A DNA stretch of 64,000 bases from the NCBI GenBank assembly GCA_963778385.1, contig CAVZUA010000006.1, positions 124,001-188,000 of the forward strand, read 5' to 3'. A model generated the notes under the pieces. It searched no databases and was not told the DNA's origin. It saw only the letters and a list, made by a program, of their open reading frames with translations. The position numbers were made by a program, and so were the translations under genes. Each line of letters begins with the position of its first letter. The first letter of the stretch is position 1. Source of the stretch: DATARH01 sp963778385 (GTDB taxonomy: Bacteria; Pseudomonadota; Alphaproteobacteria; ATCC43930; CGMCC-115725). Below are positions 62,429 through 64,000 of the stretch, in pieces.

Positions 62429-62656
62429 TTAGCTCTTCGGCCCGAAGCCCCCGAAGCGCTTGTTGAAGCGCGCGAGTTGGCCGCCCGTGTCGAGCAGGCG
62501 CTGCTGGCCGCCGGTCCAGGCGGGGTGCGATTTCGGGTCGATATCGAGGCGCAGCGTGTCGCCGGCCTTGCCGTAGGTCGAGCGCGTCTTGTACGTGCTG
62601 CCATCGGTCATCAGGATGGTGATCTCATGGTAATCCGGATGGATGCCGTCTTTCAT
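62429..62656 (-). CDS. rpmE: 50S ribosomal protein L31, cysteine-free type
   Basis: A 75-residue protein, MKDGIHPDYHEITILMTDGS. The stretch TRSTYGKAGDTLRLDIDPKS, followed by HPAWTGG, and FNKRFGGFG at the end identify L31. The four zinc-binding cysteines of the classical form are absent, as is usual in alphaproteobacteria, so it should not respond to zinc starvation. It stands alone behind a strong terminator hairpin. Confidence 0.95.
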   Translation of the reverse strand: MKDGIHPDYHEITILMTDGSTYKTRSTYGKAGDTLRLDIDPKSHPAWTGGQQRLLDTGGQLARFNKRFGGFGPKS

Positions 62657-62725
62657 CGCCCGCGCCCTTGAGGAGAGGCGCGGGTTATACAGGCCGCGCT
62701 CCGGTCGCACAAGTTCCCGGCACGC

Positions 62726-62760
62726 AAAAAGCCGCCGCTCCTGACGGGCGGCGGCTTTTC
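62726..62760 (-). terminator. Terminator hairpin after the DUF1236 gene
   Basis: AAAAGCCGCCGC (62727-62738) pairs with GCGGCGGCTTTT (62748-62759), a 12-bp stem with a 9-nt loop. Runs of A on the left and T on the right make it work in both directions. It ends the gene at 62772-63098 and insulates rpmE. Confidence 0.85.
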
Positions 62761-62771
62761 GGTCGCGCGGG

Positions 62772-63098
62772 TTAGTGCAGGATATGCACCACGCGGCGCG
62801 TGCCCGGGTCGACCAGGACCGTCTGGTCGCCGATCGTCGCATACTCATAGCGCCAGTGACGCTCGGCCGGGAACGGGTAGAGCTGGACCGTCTCCGGCAG
62901 CATCACACCGGTGTTCACGGTAAAACCGGGCGGGGGCGGCATCATCGGACGGTGCTCCCGGACGACGTATTCCCGCATCTCTGTTTCGTCGGCGGGCGCG
63001 ATTGTCGTGGTGGTCACGGTCTTGGTTTCGGACATCGATTGCGCGAAGGCCGGGGCCGCGATCAGCGCGACTGCGGCGGCCAGAACGATACGTTTCAC
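62772..63098 (-). CDS. DUF1236 family exported protein
   Basis: A 108-residue protein starting at a GTG (MKRIVLAAAVALIAAPAFAQ), chosen because AAGGATAAGG precedes it. A signal peptide is followed by a polar, threonine-rich linker and the DUF1236 domain (GVMLPETVQLYPFP, then TVLVDPGTRRVVHIL). DUF1236 is common in Hyphomicrobiales and has no assigned function. The 126 bp upstream should contain its promoter; I could not define boxes. Confidence 0.83.
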   Translation of the reverse strand: MKRIVLAAAVALIAAPAFAQSMSETKTVTTTTIAPADETEMREYVVREHRPMMPPPPGFTVNTGVMLPETVQLYPFPAERHWRYEYATIGDQTVLVDPGTRRVVHILH

Positions 63099-63224
63099 AG
63101 CCTTATCCTTTCGACGATGTGGCTCGCCAACAAACATCGAAAGTAAAGGCTGGTTCCACTCGGTAAACGCGGTTCGTTTGCAACCGTTGTTCTAGACAAA
63201 CGTCGCGGTTGATTTTGGCTTTAT

Positions 63225-64000
63225 TTATGCGCCGGCGGTCAGATACTCCATCGCCGAGACGACGCCGCCTTTGCCATGTGGCACGCCGGTGAGGTCGAAC
63301 GCCATCTCCACCGCCGCCAGCGAGCCGAGCACCATCGCCTCGTTGAGGTCGCCGAGATGGCCGATGCGGAACAGCCGGCCCTTCAGGTTGCCGAGCCCGC
63401 CGCCCAGAGAAATGTTGAACTTTTCGAGCGCTGCCTGGCGAACGGCGTCGGCATCGTAGCCCTCGGGCAGCAGCACCGCCGTCACCGAGTCCGATTGTCC
63501 CTGGGGGTCGATCGCGAAGAGCTCCGGCCCGTCATTCTGCCGCCAAGTGCGCACCGCGCGCCGGGTCGCCTCGGCGAGACGGTGGTGGCGCGCGAAGACA
63601 TTGTCGAGGCCCTCCTCCTCGAACATGCGCAGCGCTTCCTGCAGTCCGTAGAAGAAGTGCACGGGGACCGTGCCGTTCCAATAGCCTTGCCGCGGGTCGC
63701 CGTTGAGCAGGCGCCGCCAGTCCCAATAGACGCGCGGCAGTTTGGCGACGGCGGTGGCGGCGATCGCCTTGGCGCTGACCCCGGTGAAGGCCATGCCGGT
63801 CGGCAGCATTAAACCCTTCTGCGAGCCGACGACGGTGACGTCGACGCCCCATTCGTCCATGCGGAAGTCGAACGAGCCGAGCGAGGAGATGGTGTCGACG
63901 CAAAACAGCGCCGGATGCTTCGCGGCGTCGATCGCCTTGCGCATCGCCGCGATCGGGTGGCAGACGCCGGTCGAGGTCTCGTTATGGACCGCGAGCACGG
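63225..64000 (-). CDS. Class V aminotransferase (alanine/serine-glyoxylate type), N-terminus beyond the window
   Basis: About 258 C-terminal residues are visible; the gene continues past the right edge. The PLP lysine is in VVGSQKGLMLPTGM, the preceding cofactor region is FCVDTISSLGSFDFRMDEWG, and the substrate-binding arginine is probably in LKGRLFRIGHLGDLNE. This is typical of serine-glyoxylate, alanine-glyoxylate or aspartate-glyoxylate aminotransferases in glyoxylate or photorespiratory-type metabolism. The family call is firm, the substrate is not. Confidence 0.88.
   Translation of the reverse strand, partial: VLAVHNETSTGVCHPIAAMRKAIDAAKHPALFCVDTISSLGSFDFRMDEWGVDVTVVGSQKGLMLPTGMAFTGVSAKAIAATAVAKLPRVYWDWRRLLNGDPRQGYWNGTVPVHFFYGLQEALRMFEEEGLDNVFARHHRLAEATRRAVRTWRQNDGPELFAIDPQGQSDSVTAVLLPEGYDADAVRQAALEKFNISLGGGLGNLKGRLFRIGHLGDLNEAMVLGSLAAVEMAFDLTGVPHGKGGVVSAMEYLTAGA

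Overview
The window reads as chromosomal DNA of a GC-rich alphaproteobacterium, probably an environmental Rhodospirillales or Hyphomicrobiales member. The evidence is a Shemin-type 5-aminolevulinate synthase, a cysteine-free L31, an MctP-like permease with a DUF3311 partner, many CoA-linked catabolic genes, and abundant short palindromic repeats of the kind common in that class. No rRNA, tRNA, CRISPR array, prophage or complete insertion sequence was seen. Layout: 1-5158 holds a truncated Ldh_2 dehydrogenase divergent from an MFS transporter, then sthA and a DUF3311/sodium-solute symporter pair. 5299-19559 is a mosaic of single enzymes (GIY-YIG nuclease, aldo/keto reductase, SDR, two secreted alpha/beta hydrolases, PEP mutase/isocitrate lyase family, cupin, CaiB, a GT-C-like membrane protein) and a three-gene sugar-type ABC transporter. 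19908-28050 carries acyl-CoA and MmgE/PrpD genes, an OmpA-like lipoprotein broken by an amber codon, a low-GC methyltransferase and a vapBC pair. 28242-32309 encodes two unusual signalling proteins in tandem. 32430-38663 carries a deoxyinosine glycosylase, three amide-bond hydrolases acting on acyl amino acids, a TauD dioxygenase, a sulfotransferase and a PNPOx-like protein. 38753-45136 has an SRPBCC/ArsR pair with a striking palindrome over the start codon, nadK overlapping moaA, an amidase and hemA. 45178-52692 has a GST, two cytochromes c, a patatin homologue that has lost its catalytic residues, a BKACE plus CoA-transferase route, and brnTA. 52790-55532 holds two adjacent genes riddled with frameshifts. 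55682-60787 is a complete urease operon, ureDABCEFG, followed without a gap by a Sel1-repeat gene. The right end has a small heat-shock protein, rpmE, a DUF1236 protein and a truncated class V aminotransferase. How parts work together: BKACE would release acetoacetate from a beta-keto acid and the two CoA-transferase subunits would reactivate it. UreABC with UreDEFG make and nickel-load urease. The AstE/AspA-like enzyme, the ArgE-like deacylase and the N-formylglutamate amidohydrolase would hydrolyse acylated amino acids. The two kinases have complementary defects: the first has an intact kinase core but a dead receiver, and the second has a lost kinase histidine but an intact Hpt histidine. 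The most distinctive signal is that several families of short inverted-repeat elements have become parts of genes. One lies in frame inside ureF, one supplies the ureD start codon, one supplies the likely ribosome-binding site of a hydrolase, and others supply stop codons. A GIY-YIG nuclease gene is itself bracketed by inverted copies of one such palindrome.
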